Shown one piece after another: positions 1 to 8,946 of a stretch of 64,000 bases of DNA. A program made the position numbers and the translations under genes. Numbering within the stretch: the stretch's first letter is position 1; every line of letters starts with the position of its first letter. Where the stretch lies: contig NZ_CP084469.1 of NCBI RefSeq assembly GCF_020405205.1, positions 3,720,001 to 3,784,000 on the forward strand, read 5' to 3'. The notes under the pieces were generated by a model. That model had not been told where the DNA came from. It did no database searches and saw nothing but the letters and a program-made list of their open reading frames with translations. Source of the DNA: Natrinema salinisoli (GTDB taxonomy: Archaea > Halobacteriota > Halobacteria > Halobacteriales > Natrialbaceae).

Positions 1-801
1 GGCCTCGTCCCCGTCGGCTCGACCGGCGAATCGGCGACCCTGACCCACGACGAACACGTCCAGGTCGTCGAGGCGGTCATCGACGCCGTCGACGACGTCC
101 CCGTCATCGCGGGCACCGGCTCGAACAACACGCGCGAGGCGCTCGAGTTGTCCGAACGCGCCGCCGACGCCGGTGCGGACGGCCTCCTGCTCATCTCGCC
201 GTACTACAACAAGCCCGAGCAGCGCGGGCTGATCGAACACTACCGGACGATCGCGGACGCCGTCGATCTGCCACAGATCGTCTACAACGTGCCCTCGCGG
301 ACGGGCCGGAACATCGAGCCCGACACGGCAGTCGAACTCGCGAGTCACGAGAACATCGCGGGCTTCAAGGCCGCGAGCGGCGATCTCGGCCAGATCGGGG
401 AGATCGCCGAACGCACGGCGGACGAGGACTTCGCGGTTCTCTCGGGCGACGACGCGCTCACCCTGCCGGTCGTCTCCGTCGGCGGCACCGGAACGATCAG
501 CGTCTCGGCGAACATCGAGCCCGAGCGAACCTGTGCGATGGTCGGCGCGGCGCTCGACGGCGACTACGAACGCGCGCGTAACCTCCACCACGAACTCGGG
601 CCGCTGGTCCGCGAACTCTTCGTCGAGACCAATCCGATCCCGGTCAAGGAAGCCATGCAGATCCGCGGCTACGGGCCCGCCCGACTGCGCTCGCCGCTTT
701 CCCGGCTGGCAGACGAGTACCGCGACGACCTCGAGGCGGTGCTCGCCGACCTCGAACGGGACGAGACGGAACTCGCCGACGCGGCGGAGGGTGATCGATG
801 A
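1..801 (+). CDS. dapA: 4-hydroxy-tetrahydrodipicolinate synthase, 5'-truncated by window edge
   Basis: The last 266 residues of DapA, which condenses pyruvate with aspartate semialdehyde in the first committed step of lysine synthesis. The frame is open from base 1, so the start lies outside the window. Visible family signatures are GSTGES near the fragment start, the YNVPSRTG segment carrying the catalytic tyrosine, and GFKAASGD, where the lysine at about residue 123 of the fragment would form the Schiff base with pyruvate. GGTGTISV follows. The stop overlaps the dapB start as ATGA, so the two are translationally coupled. Family and context agree; related aldolases such as KDG aldolase are much less likely here. 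Confidence 0.95.
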   Translation, partial: GLVPVGSTGESATLTHDEHVQVVEAVIDAVDDVPVIAGTGSNNTREALELSERAADAGADGLLLISPYYNKPEQRGLIEHYRTIADAVDLPQIVYNVPSRTGRNIEPDTAVELASHENIAGFKAASGDLGQIGEIAERTADEDFAVLSGDDALTLPVVSVGGTGTISVSANIEPERTCAMVGAALDGDYERARNLHHELGPLVRELFVETNPIPVKEAMQIRGYGPARLRSPLSRLADEYRDDLEAVLADLERDETELADAAEGDR

Positions 802-1565
802 CGACGCGGATCGGTGTCACAGGCGCAACTGGCCGCATGGGGCGGGAAGTGATCGCCGCCGCGGCGGGCCGGGAGGACTGCGAGGTCGTCTTCGCGGTCA
901 ACCGGGAGCCGGGCGACGAGACGATCGCCGGCGTCGAGATCGAGCCCGCGGCCGAATTCGACTCGCTGGTCGTCGATCGCGAACCGACCGTCGTGATCGA
1001 CTTCACCGGACCGGAGTCGGCCGCCGACTACGCGCTGGCCTGTGCCGACGCCGGCGTCGCCTTCGTCACCGGCACGACCGGGTTCGACGACGACGAGTTC
1101 GAAGCCCTCGAGGCGGCGAGCGAGGACGTCGCCGTCCTCCACGCGCCGAACTTCGCCCGCGGCGTCCAGGCGCTGGTCAACGTCGTCGGCGAGGCCGTCC
1201 AGAACCTCCCGGGCTACGACGTCGAACTGGTCGAGACCCACCACAACGCCAAGCGCGATGCCCCGAGCGGGACGGCGAACCGCCTGCTCGAGGAGATCGA
1301 AGCGAACGGCGACTTCACCGAGCGCACGCACGGCCGCGAGGGCGAGGCGCCACGCGAAGACGGCGAGATCGGCGTCCACGCGCTGCGGGCGGGCGACGTT
1401 ACGGGTGAACACGAGATCATCCTCGCGGGCAACCACGAGGAAGTACGGCTCACGCATCGCGCGGAGGACCGCGGCGTCTTCGCCGCGGGCGCGGTCGACG
1501 CGGCGGTCTGGATCGCCGGACAGAAGGCGGGCTGGTACGAGTTTTCGGACGTGATCGCAGAATGA
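798..1565 (+). CDS. dapB: 4-hydroxy-tetrahydrodipicolinate reductase
   Basis: Reduces the DapA product with NAD(P)H to tetrahydrodipicolinate. The 255-residue protein begins with a dinucleotide-binding GVTGATGRMGRE segment. It has the GTTGF segment at about residues 90-95, and its catalytic and substrate-binding region includes the signature ELVETHHNAKRDAPSGTA at about residues 145-162. Length is normal for the family. The start overlaps dapA by 4 bases and the stop overlaps dapD by 4 bases, giving a tight dapA-dapB-dapD translational unit. Confidence 0.96.
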   Translation: MTTRIGVTGATGRMGREVIAAAAGREDCEVVFAVNREPGDETIAGVEIEPAAEFDSLVVDREPTVVIDFTGPESAADYALACADAGVAFVTGTTGFDDDEFEALEAASEDVAVLHAPNFARGVQALVNVVGEAVQNLPGYDVELVETHHNAKRDAPSGTANRLLEEIEANGDFTERTHGREGEAPREDGEIGVHALRAGDVTGEHEIILAGNHEEVRLTHRAEDRGVFAAGAVDAAVWIAGQKAGWYEFSDVIAE

Positions 1566-2398
1566 GTACACTCGAAAGCGAAATCGACGAGCTGTGGGAG
1601 CGCAAACAGAACGACGACATCAGCGCGGAAACCGCCGGCGAGGACGCGCACGCGACCCTCGAGGCATTCCTCGACGCCCTCGAGGACGGCGAGGTCCGCG
1701 CCGCCGAGAAATCCGGCGGCGAGTGGGAGGCCAACGAGTGGGTCAAGCAGGGGATCCTGCTCAACTTCGGCCTCCGCGCGACCGAGCCCCGCGAGTACGG
1801 CGGCGTCACGTACAACGACGTCCTGCCGCTCGCGGACTCGAGCGGCTACGGCGACCGCGGGAGCCGAAACACGCCGGATGGCACCGTCGTCCGCCGCGGC
1901 GCCAACATCGGCTCCGATTGCATCCTGATGAGTCCCGCGTTCGTCAACATCGGCGCTCGCGTCGGCGACGGTACGCTGGTCGACTCCTGTGACACTGTCG
2001 GCTCCTGTGCCCAGATCGGCGACAACGTCAAACTCGGCGCGAACACGCTCATCGGGGGCGTGCTCGAGCCGGTCGAGGACGCGCCGGTCATCGTCGAGGA
2101 CAACGTCTCGCTGGGTGCCGGCTGTCGCGTCACCAGCGGCTTCGTCGTCGGCGAGAACAGCGTCGTCGGCGAGAACACGCTCCTGACGCCGCGCATCCCC
2201 GTCTACGACCTCGTCGAGGAGGAAGTCATCTACGGCGAACTGCCCGCGGACCGGCGCGCGTTCACCCGCTTCGTCGAGTCCTCGATCAGCGACCACGACC
2301 TCTTCGAGGGCGGCGCGTACAAGCCCGCCGTCGTCGCGACGGATCTGGAGACGGAGACGCTCGAGGCGACCGAGCGCGAGGACGCGCTGCGGGAGTAG
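1562..2398 (+). CDS. dapD: 2,3,4,5-tetrahydropyridine-2,6-dicarboxylate N-succinyltransferase
   Basis: Transfers a succinyl group from succinyl-CoA to tetrahydrodipicolinate, which places this organism on the succinylase branch of lysine synthesis. The 278-residue protein has a helical acidic N-terminus, then from about residue 95 a run of hexapeptide repeats (RRGANIGSD, PAFVNIGARVG, AQIGDNVKLGANTLIGG, VSLGAGCRV, VVGENSVVGEN) that forms a left-handed beta helix. The start overlaps dapB (ATGA). The matching desuccinylase is encoded at 5589-6755. An acetyltransferase variant cannot be fully excluded from sequence alone, but the dapE gene in the same cluster argues for succinyl. Confidence 0.92.
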   Translation: MSTLESEIDELWERKQNDDISAETAGEDAHATLEAFLDALEDGEVRAAEKSGGEWEANEWVKQGILLNFGLRATEPREYGGVTYNDVLPLADSSGYGDRGSRNTPDGTVVRRGANIGSDCILMSPAFVNIGARVGDGTLVDSCDTVGSCAQIGDNVKLGANTLIGGVLEPVEDAPVIVEDNVSLGAGCRVTSGFVVGENSVVGENTLLTPRIPVYDLVEEEVIYGELPADRRAFTRFVESSISDHDLFEGGAYKPAVVATDLETETLEATEREDALRE

Positions 2399-2438
2399 CG
2401 GCTATCGCTGCGGTCCGTTTTCCGTGTGCTTGCTGTCA

Positions 2439-3233
2439 CTATTCCGTGTCGAACTCGGTAGCGGCGTCCGTCGCGCCCGTGTGGGTCACCTCGACGCGCT
2501 GCGAGACGTCGAGGGTTATAATGAGTCCTGCTAGTGGGGCGATATATCGCAGTACAAAATAGATACCGCTCGACACCGTCGAGGAGTCACCATACTCGGC
2601 TAGATACACCCGGTAGTACGCCCCGTCCTCGAGTCGGACCGGCGTTTCCGGAAGGTCCACCCTGCGGTACGCTCGAGCGTCGCCGTTTCGTGCGGCTTCG
2701 ACGACGGTCGGTGACAGGGTGTCCGACGTCGCGCGACGGCTCACGGACTCCAGTGCCTGTTCGGGCGCGGTCTGATTCAGGGCCAGCTCGATGCGATAAT
2801 ACCGAGTGAATTCGTCTTGTGCCGACTCGTTAGCGACGTACGTCGGCTCGTAGATGGCACCGTCGATGCGGACGTATCGGTAGCGTTCCTCGGTCGGCGC
2901 TGGCGCTCGAGTCGGACCTGGATGGCTGGAGTAGACCTTCGTCGGGACGGTCTCGTTGTCGAGCACTTTTTGCTCGAGCGCACAGGGACGGACCTCTAAG
3001 GAAGCCGCGGGGGCACACGCGATTTCGTCGCTGATGGGGCCGGGAAATCGTTCGGTGTCGGTTTCGTATTCGATGTCCGTTCCGTTTGTAACCACTTCGA
3101 CCCGCTCGTACTGATACGTCCGTTCCCCCACCGACAGGTGGGCGACCCACAAGGGAGCAGTGAGGAGTCCGAGCGCGACGACGGCGAAAACGAGGTCACG
3201 GCGAAGTGATGGGAGGAGACGATCGGGAGGCAT
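2439..3233 (-). CDS. hypothetical two-TM membrane protein with exported middle domain
   Basis: A 264-residue protein I do not recognise. It has one N-terminal membrane helix (VFAVVALGLLTAPLWVAHL), about 190 extracellular-looking residues with two cysteines, and a C-terminal helix (IYFVLRYIAPLAGLIITL) followed by a short acidic tail. The middle part contains several N-x-S/T sequons, fitting an exported domain. I chose the ATG at 3233 because GAGGTGG lies 7 bases upstream and the hydrophobic segment follows directly; longer frames extend into lysA DNA and are not credible. It is encoded opposite to, and interrupts, the lysine gene row, so it is probably a later insertion there. Function unknown. 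Confidence 0.7.
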   Translation of the reverse strand: MPPDRLLPSLRRDLVFAVVALGLLTAPLWVAHLSVGERTYQYERVEVVTNGTDIEYETDTERFPGPISDEIACAPAASLEVRPCALEQKVLDNETVPTKVYSSHPGPTRAPAPTEERYRYVRIDGAIYEPTYVANESAQDEFTRYYRIELALNQTAPEQALESVSRRATSDTLSPTVVEAARNGDARAYRRVDLPETPVRLEDGAYYRVYLAEYGDSSTVSSGIYFVLRYIAPLAGLIITLDVSQRVEVTHTGATDAATEFDTE

Positions 3234-3407
3234 CGATTCCACCTCTTCAATACAGAAAAATAATGTTTTGTTTCTACCCCGACGAGAGTGTATTTGCCTG
3301 CAGGCGATGTCCGACGCCTCGCCTGCCGGCCGCTGTGGCCAACGACGATAACGAGAGAGACGGCCGAAACCCAAACGTTGAATTCTCACGGGCACCTGAA
3401 CACGATA

Positions 3408-4757
3408 ATGACTGACGTGAGGGCTTCGCCGCCCGTCCGCCGCCTCTCCGAGTGGGACGCGGCCGAACTGCAGACTCTCGTCGACGAGTACGGCTCGCCG
3501 CTGTACGTCCTCGACCTCGAGCGCGTCCGGGAGAACTACCGGCGACTCGAGGCCGCCTTTCCCGACGCCGATATCCTGTATGCGGTGAAGGCGAACGCGC
3601 TGGGCGACGTGCTCTCGACCCTGTACGAGGAAGGCGCGGGCCTCGAGTGTGCCTCCGCCGGGGAAGTACAGCGCGCGCTCGAGGCGGGTGCATCGGGCTC
3701 GGAAATACACTATACCGCCGTGAACCCGCCCGCGGGCGACCTCGACTGGATCGTCGACGCCTGGGAGGAGAATCCGGGGCTGACGGTCGCCGCGGGCTCC
3801 GAGGATACGATCGACCGCCTCGCGGATCGGGGCTACGACGGCCGGCTCTGTCTGCGGGTCAACCCCGGGATCGGTGCCGGCCACCACGAGAAGGTGCGGA
3901 CGGGCGCTGCTGCAAAGTTCGGCGTTCCGGCCGAGCGCGCGGTCGACGTACTCACCGACGCCGCCGACCGCGGCTTCGACGTCGTCGGGATCCACGCCCA
4001 CGTCGGTTCGGGCGTCTCGAGCGACCAGCTCGACGCCCATCGGGAGTTCGTCGCGCGGATGGGTGACCTTGCCAGAGACGTCGCAAGGGCGGTCGGCGGC
4101 CTCGAGTTCGTCGACGTCGGCGGCGGCTTCGGCGTCCCCTACCGCGAGGACGAGGACCCGCTGGACCTCGAGTCCGTCGCGGACGCCACTCGAGACGCGA
4201 TCGGCGAGATCGACGCTCGACTGACGATCGAGCCCGGCCGTTACTTCGTCGCCGACGCGGGGGTACTCCTCACGGACGTGAATACCGTCAAGGACGCCCG
4301 CGACACGACCGTCGTCGGCGTCGATGCGGGGATGACGACGCTGATCCGGCCCGCGATGTACGACGCGTACCACCCGATCCGGAACCTGACGGCCGACGCG
4401 ACCGGAACCGACTCGAGCGATGCCGAGCGCGAGATCGTTTCCCAGACCGTCGCCGGCCCCATCTGCGAGAGCGGCGACGTTTTCTGTACCGAGCGCGAAC
4501 TACCAGTAAGCAAACGTGGGGATGTCCTCGGGATCGGTAACGCGGGGGCCTACGGCTACGAGATGGCGAACCAGTACAACTCCCGACCCCGACCCGCATC
4601 CGTCGTCCTCGAGGACGGCGACGTTCGGCTCTCGCGGTGCCGGGAAACCGTCGACGACGTGACGCGGCCGGAGCGCGGAGCCCGGAGCGACTCGCGCGGC
4701 AACCGAAAGAACGACCATCCCCGAGCGAACGACACAGACAACGACCCAGTACGATAG
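3408..4757 (+). CDS. lysA: diaminopimelate decarboxylase
   Basis: PLP enzyme that decarboxylates meso-diaminopimelate to L-lysine, the last step of the pathway. The 449-residue protein has the fold III barrel with YAVKANALG, where the lysine would bind PLP, then HAHVGSGVSS, VDVGGGFGVPY, EPGRYFVADAG, the VAGPICESGD segment with the dimer-interface cysteine, and GAYGYEMANQYNSRPRP near the C-terminus. The ATG at 3408 is preferred because upstream in-frame codons give a non-conserved extension. A 40-residue charged tail after the core is longer than usual. dapF begins 4 bases after the stop. Confidence 0.95.
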   Translation: MTDVRASPPVRRLSEWDAAELQTLVDEYGSPLYVLDLERVRENYRRLEAAFPDADILYAVKANALGDVLSTLYEEGAGLECASAGEVQRALEAGASGSEIHYTAVNPPAGDLDWIVDAWEENPGLTVAAGSEDTIDRLADRGYDGRLCLRVNPGIGAGHHEKVRTGAAAKFGVPAERAVDVLTDAADRGFDVVGIHAHVGSGVSSDQLDAHREFVARMGDLARDVARAVGGLEFVDVGGGFGVPYREDEDPLDLESVADATRDAIGEIDARLTIEPGRYFVADAGVLLTDVNTVKDARDTTVVGVDAGMTTLIRPAMYDAYHPIRNLTADATGTDSSDAEREIVSQTVAGPICESGDVFCTERELPVSKRGDVLGIGNAGAYGYEMANQYNSRPRPASVVLEDGDVRLSRCRETVDDVTRPERGARSDSRGNRKNDHPRANDTDNDPVR

Positions 4758-4761
4758 CACG

Positions 4762-5592
4762 ATGACTGTCCCATTCCAGAAGTACCACGGCACCGGCAAC
4801 GACTTCCTAATTATCCACGCGGACGAACACGTTCCGGATCGGGGCGTGCTCGCGGAACGCGAGTGCGACCGAACCGACGGCGTCGGTGCCGACGGGATCC
4901 TCTTTCTCGCCCTCGAGGAGAAATTCAACCCGCCACGCGTCGTGATGACGCTGGTCCAGCCCGACGGCTCGACGGCACCCATGTGCGGCAACGGCGCTCG
5001 CTGTGCCGCCGAGTGGGCCATGGAGCGGACGGGCACCGACAGCGTGATGATCGACACGCAGGCGGGGACCCTGCGCGCCGACCGCGACGGCGAGGACGTC
5101 GTCATCGAAATGACCGGGCTCACCTTCGACCCCGAGGAGGTTCCGGTGCTGGCCGACGAGCCGGTCCTTCGAGAAGAGATCGAGGGGCTCGAGGTCTCGG
5201 TCGTCAACACCGGCGTACCCCACGCCGTGAGTTTCGTCGACATCGTCGACGACGTCGACCTCGAGGAGATCGCGCCGCCGGTTCGCTACGCCGACGCCTT
5301 TCCCCGGGGGACGAACGTCTGCGTCGCGAGTCCCGACGGCTCGGGCGGCTTCCGTCAGCGCACCTACGAGCGCGGCGTCGAGGGCGAAACCGACTCCTGT
5401 GGCACCGGTGCGGTCGCCATCGCAGTCGCGGCGCGTCGCCTCGGCCTCACCGACGCCGACCCGGTTTCCGTTAGCCCGCCGGGCGGCGATCTCCGCGTGA
5501 GTTTCAACGAGCGCGGGCGGCCGACGCTCGCCGGCCCCGTCGAACACGAGTTCGACGGCGAGGTAGCCGTCGAGTCCCCGGTCGAGCCGTGA
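4762..5592 (+). CDS. dapF: diaminopimelate epimerase
   Basis: Converts LL- to meso-diaminopimelate without a cofactor, supplying LysA. The 276-residue protein shows both halves of the two-cysteine active site, MCGNGARC at about residue 74 and DSCGTGA at about residue 213, plus the N-terminal KYHGTGNDF signature. Length is typical. It follows lysA by 4 bases, and its stop overlaps the GTG start of dapE, so the lysA-dapF-dapE genes are probably co-transcribed. In a haloarchaeon without peptidoglycan the product serves lysine synthesis only. Confidence 0.96.
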   Translation: MTVPFQKYHGTGNDFLIIHADEHVPDRGVLAERECDRTDGVGADGILFLALEEKFNPPRVVMTLVQPDGSTAPMCGNGARCAAEWAMERTGTDSVMIDTQAGTLRADRDGEDVVIEMTGLTFDPEEVPVLADEPVLREEIEGLEVSVVNTGVPHAVSFVDIVDDVDLEEIAPPVRYADAFPRGTNVCVASPDGSGGFRQRTYERGVEGETDSCGTGAVAIAVAARRLGLTDADPVSVSPPGGDLRVSFNERGRPTLAGPVEHEFDGEVAVESPVEP

Positions 5593-6755
5593 CTGGTATC
5601 GAATCCTCCGGCGACACCGAGGTCGGTAGCGCGTTCGATCCGATCACTTTCCTCGAGACCGCCGTCCAGCACCCCTCCCACGAGGACGTGGGATCGATGC
5701 GCGAGTATCTCTGCGAGACGCTCGAAGCCCGCGGAATCGATCCTCGCGTCGACGACGCCGGGAACGTGCTCGCGAGCCGCGGCGTCCCGAAAGGCGAGGC
5801 CGAGACGCACGTCGTTTTGAATACCCACATCGACACGGTCTCGCCGCATGTCCCCTACGAGCGCGACGAAGATGCCGCCGAAGCCGACGGGGGACCCGTC
5901 ATCCGCGGTCGCGGCTCCTGCGACGCGAAGGGACCGCTCGCGGCCCTTCTCTCCGCGTTCTTCGGGGTCGAACCGACCGACGGCCGCGTCACGCTCGCGA
6001 TCACGCCCGACGAAGAAGTGCTCTCGACGGGTGCCTACGCGCTCGTCTCGAGCGACGATCCGCCCACCCGAGACGCGGACGCGGTGATCGTCGGCGAACC
6101 GACCGATCTCGACGTCTGTACGGCCGCGAAGGGGCGCTTTCAGGGGACCATCCACCTGACGGGTGCCAACGCTCACGCTGCCGAACCCGACACCGGGACC
6201 AACGCCGTCGCCGCCCTCGAGGGCGTCCTCGAGGCGATCCGGACCTTCGGGGAGCGCGCGGACGCGCCGCCGGCTCACCCCCAGCTCGGCGCGGCGACGC
6301 TGACCCCGACCGTGGTCGAGGGCGGCGAGGCGACGAATCAGGTGCCGGCCGACTGCGCGCTGACGGTCGACCGGCGGAGCGTGCCGCCGGAGACGGCCGA
6401 CGAGTTCCACGACTCACTGACGGCCCACCTGCGGGCCGCCGTTCCCGAGGCCGTCGGCCTCGAGTTCCGTTTTACCGACCGGCCGACGCCGTTCCTCGAG
6501 GCCTGGGACACCGATCCCGACGCAGCGGTCGTCGATATCCTCGCGGACGCGGCCGGCGGCGACGTACGGCCCTTCACGGCGGCGACGGAGGCCTCCTACT
6601 TCGCAGCGGACGCACCCACGGTCGTCTTCGGACCGGGCGTCCTCGCGGACGACGAGGGAGCAGTCGCACACGCGCCGCGGGAGTACGTCCGCGTCGACGC
6701 CGTCCGGGAGGCGGCGCGGGCGCTCGAGGCGACGGTGGCCGAACTGCTCGAGTGA
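5589..6755 (+). CDS. dapE: M20 metallopeptidase, succinyl-diaminopimelate desuccinylase
   Basis: Hydrolyses N-succinyl-LL-diaminopimelate to LL-diaminopimelate and succinate. The 388-residue M20 enzyme shows the expected di-zinc motifs in order: NTHIDTV, RGSCDAKGP, TPDEEVLS with the catalytic Glu pair, GEPTDLD, and the C-terminal HAPREYV histidine. A lid/dimerisation domain with TGANAHAAEP lies in the middle. The start is GTG inside the dapF stop (GTGA), typical of coupled translation. M20 sequences alone cannot separate DapE from ArgE or LysK; position in the lysine cluster beside dapD decides it. Confidence 0.9.
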   Translation: MTGIESSGDTEVGSAFDPITFLETAVQHPSHEDVGSMREYLCETLEARGIDPRVDDAGNVLASRGVPKGEAETHVVLNTHIDTVSPHVPYERDEDAAEADGGPVIRGRGSCDAKGPLAALLSAFFGVEPTDGRVTLAITPDEEVLSTGAYALVSSDDPPTRDADAVIVGEPTDLDVCTAAKGRFQGTIHLTGANAHAAEPDTGTNAVAALEGVLEAIRTFGERADAPPAHPQLGAATLTPTVVEGGEATNQVPADCALTVDRRSVPPETADEFHDSLTAHLRAAVPEAVGLEFRFTDRPTPFLEAWDTDPDAAVVDILADAAGGDVRPFTAATEASYFAADAPTVVFGPGVLADDEGAVAHAPREYVRVDAVREAARALEATVAELLE

Positions 6756-6846
6756 CGACGGGGTATCGCCGGACCGACGTGTCGGTCGACTGGTTCGATT
6801 GTCGGTAGCAGACGATTTAACCCGCGGGTCGGTGTACGGCGGGGTT

Positions 6847-7920
6847 ATGGGCGGTGACACGGAGACTGTTCCGCGGCCAGACGATACGATGCGCGAGCGC
6901 GTCGGCGAAACGCGCGTGAAGATCTGGTTTCTGATCAGTGCGAATCGCTGGTTCGTCACTGCCGTCTTTCTCGCGACCACGTACGTCCTCCTCCTCGTGT
7001 TGCACGTGTTCGGTCCCAGCGAACCGGGGAAACTGATATCGACGGGTGGAATCGCGTCCCTGTTCGGCTCGATGGTCATCGCCGTCGTGACGAGCGTGAC
7101 CCTCGTCCTGTCGATCTCGCAGTTCGTCCTCGCCGAAGAGATCGGCCCGCTCGGCGAACAGCGCAAACGGATGTCGAACGAGACAGACTTTCGCGAGGAG
7201 GTGGAGGACGCCGCGGCGATCGGTGTGAGTCCGGTCGAACCCGCTCGATTTCTCCAGACGCTCATCGAAACGGCCGAGACGCGAGCACGGAGCCTCGACG
7301 ACATGGTCTCTGGTGGCGCCGATTCTGAGGAGTTCGACGAAATCGCCGCGTTCACCGAAGGACTCATCGAACACAGCCAGATCGTCAGCGACGAACTGAC
7401 GGGTGCCGACTTCGGTTCGTTCGAGACGCTGCTTCCCATCCTGAATTACAACTACTCGTGGAAGATCTTCACCGCCCGAACCCTCCGGGAAAAGTACGCC
7501 GAGTCGCTTTCGTCCGACGCCACGGCGGCCTTCGACGACCTGATCGAAGCGCTGCAGTTCTTCGGTCCGGCGCGCGAACACTTCAAAACGCTCTACGTCC
7601 AGTGGGAGATCATCAACATCTCCCGCGGCGTCCTCTACGGTGCGATGCCGGCGCTGGCGATCGCGGCCTACATGATGCTCGAGTTCGACGCTGCGCAGGT
7701 CACCGGAACGGTGTCCGGAATCAGCACGGCCTACCTCGTCGTCAGCGCCCTCTACGTGCTCACGCTCACCCCGTTCGCCGTGTTGCTCGCGTACCTCCTG
7801 CGCGTCCTCACGGTGATGAAGCGGACGCTCGCGATCGGGCCGTTCATTCTCCGGGAAACGGAGCAACTGGAGTCAGTTCGGTACGAGGACGCGAGCGAGG
7901 TCGAGTCGAAAGAGCGTTGA
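6847..7920 (+). CDS. conserved haloarchaeal four-TM membrane protein, function unknown
   Basis: A 357-residue membrane protein with two N-terminal helices (WFVTAVFLATTYVLLLVLHVF and FGSMVIAVVTSVTLVLSI), a soluble cytosolic middle of about 170 residues, and two C-terminal helices (GAMPALAIAAYMMLEF and a longer one starting ISTAYLVVSALYVL). I recognise no catalytic motif. The ATG at 6847 is chosen over an upstream GTG because GATTTAAC at 6814-6821 is placed as a TATA box for a leaderless transcript beginning here. Monocistronic, downstream of the lysine genes and on the same strand. Confidence 0.75.
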   Translation: MGGDTETVPRPDDTMRERVGETRVKIWFLISANRWFVTAVFLATTYVLLLVLHVFGPSEPGKLISTGGIASLFGSMVIAVVTSVTLVLSISQFVLAEEIGPLGEQRKRMSNETDFREEVEDAAAIGVSPVEPARFLQTLIETAETRARSLDDMVSGGADSEEFDEIAAFTEGLIEHSQIVSDELTGADFGSFETLLPILNYNYSWKIFTARTLREKYAESLSSDATAAFDDLIEALQFFGPAREHFKTLYVQWEIINISRGVLYGAMPALAIAAYMMLEFDAAQVTGTVSGISTAYLVVSALYVLTLTPFAVLLAYLLRVLTVMKRTLAIGPFILRETEQLESVRYEDASEVESKER

Positions 7921-7955
7921 TTGCTACCGGCGAGCGGGAGCCGTTCTCCCGAGCG

Positions 7956-8372
7956 TTACACCGACATCAGTACGATGGCCAGCACGCTCAAACCGATGGC
8001 GGCTACTTTTCGGGCGGTGACGGTCTCCTCGAAGGCGACGATACCGACCAGCGAACTGACGACGATGAAGAGCCCGTAAATCGGGACGACGACGCTCACC
8101 GGGCCGAGCGCGAGCGCCCGGTAGTAGGTCAGCAGGCCGATCGTCAGTAACACGCCCATCGCGACGATGTACGGGGTGCGGGGGTGCCGGAGATAGGGTC
8201 GCACCGACAGACCGCGGTAGCGGATCACGAGGCCGACGGTCACGAACATGACGGAGTTCGACAGGAACACCGCCAGCGTGCTGGGCAGCTCCGTCATCGC
8301 GATCGAGAGCAGCGGTGCGACGAGGCTGTACACCAGACAGGCGATCAGCGACAGTCCGAGGTAGCGCCGCAT
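7956..8372 (-). CDS. half-size EamA/DMT-family transporter subunit (pair partner 2)
   Basis: A 138-residue membrane protein made of about five hydrophobic helices and covering a single EamA (drug/metabolite transporter) repeat, where full transporters carry two. The signature LTYYRALALGPVSVVVPIYGLFIVVSS is nearly the same as in the neighbour at 8374-8796, with which it forms a tandem pair. The ATG at 8372 lies directly after the neighbour's stop; a GTG at 8384 that overlaps the neighbour is an alternative. A heterodimer of the two halves is the likely working unit, as in paired SMR proteins. Substrate unknown. Confidence 0.8.
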   Translation of the reverse strand: MRRYLGLSLIACLVYSLVAPLLSIAMTELPSTLAVFLSNSVMFVTVGLVIRYRGLSVRPYLRHPRTPYIVAMGVLLTIGLLTYYRALALGPVSVVVPIYGLFIVVSSLVGIVAFEETVTARKVAAIGLSVLAIVLMSV

Positions 8373-8373
8373 C

Positions 8374-8796
8374 TCACTCCTCACCCCCCGCGGCGAGATA
8401 GATCGCGAGCGCTGCGACGAGGATTCCGGCGGCGCGGGTGGCCGTCAACTCCTCGCCGAGAAACGCGATCCCGATGACCGAACTCCCGACGATGAACAGG
8501 CCGTAGATCGGGACGACGACGCTCACCGGGCCGCGCTCGAGCGCCTGGTAGTAGGCGAGGATGCCCGTGGAGAGGAACAGCCCGGCGACGTAGACGATTC
8601 CCGCTGCGGGGCCCACTACATCGGCGGGGCGGCCGGTCCCCGTCGCGGCGAGGACGACGGCCGTCAGACAGAGAAAGATCGTCGTCGACAGGAAGAGCGC
8701 GACCGCGGGCGGGACGTCCGCCGTCACGGCGCTCGTCAGCGGTGCCATCAGTCCGTAGGCCACGAGCGCGACGAGCACCCAGAGGAGGTACTCCAT
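8374..8796 (-). CDS. half-size EamA/DMT-family transporter subunit (pair partner 1)
   Basis: A 140-residue single EamA domain with about five helices. Its LAYYQALERGPVSVVVPIYGLFIVGSS segment matches the downstream partner almost residue for residue, so the pair arose by duplication. The ATG at 8796 fits a leaderless transcript, because TACTAAAAG lies 25-33 bases upstream on the minus strand; a start at 8817 would lie almost on that element. First gene of a two-gene operon. Probable role: membrane export or exchange of a small metabolite, by family only. Confidence 0.8.
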   Translation of the reverse strand: MEYLLWVLVALVAYGLMAPLTSAVTADVPPAVALFLSTTIFLCLTAVVLAATGTGRPADVVGPAAGIVYVAGLFLSTGILAYYQALERGPVSVVVPIYGLFIVGSSVIGIAFLGEELTATRAAGILVAALAIYLAAGGEE

Positions 8797-8946
8797 ACGC
8801 ACTCGTCGTATCACCATCGACTTTTAGTACTCGATCCGTCCCGTTCGCGTCGGTGACTGGATCGAGAGACGGCGGTGACGGCGCTCGAATTTCGATGGCG
8901 TAACCGCACCTTTTTATCAGTCTGCTGTCTGTCTCGGGACGAAACC

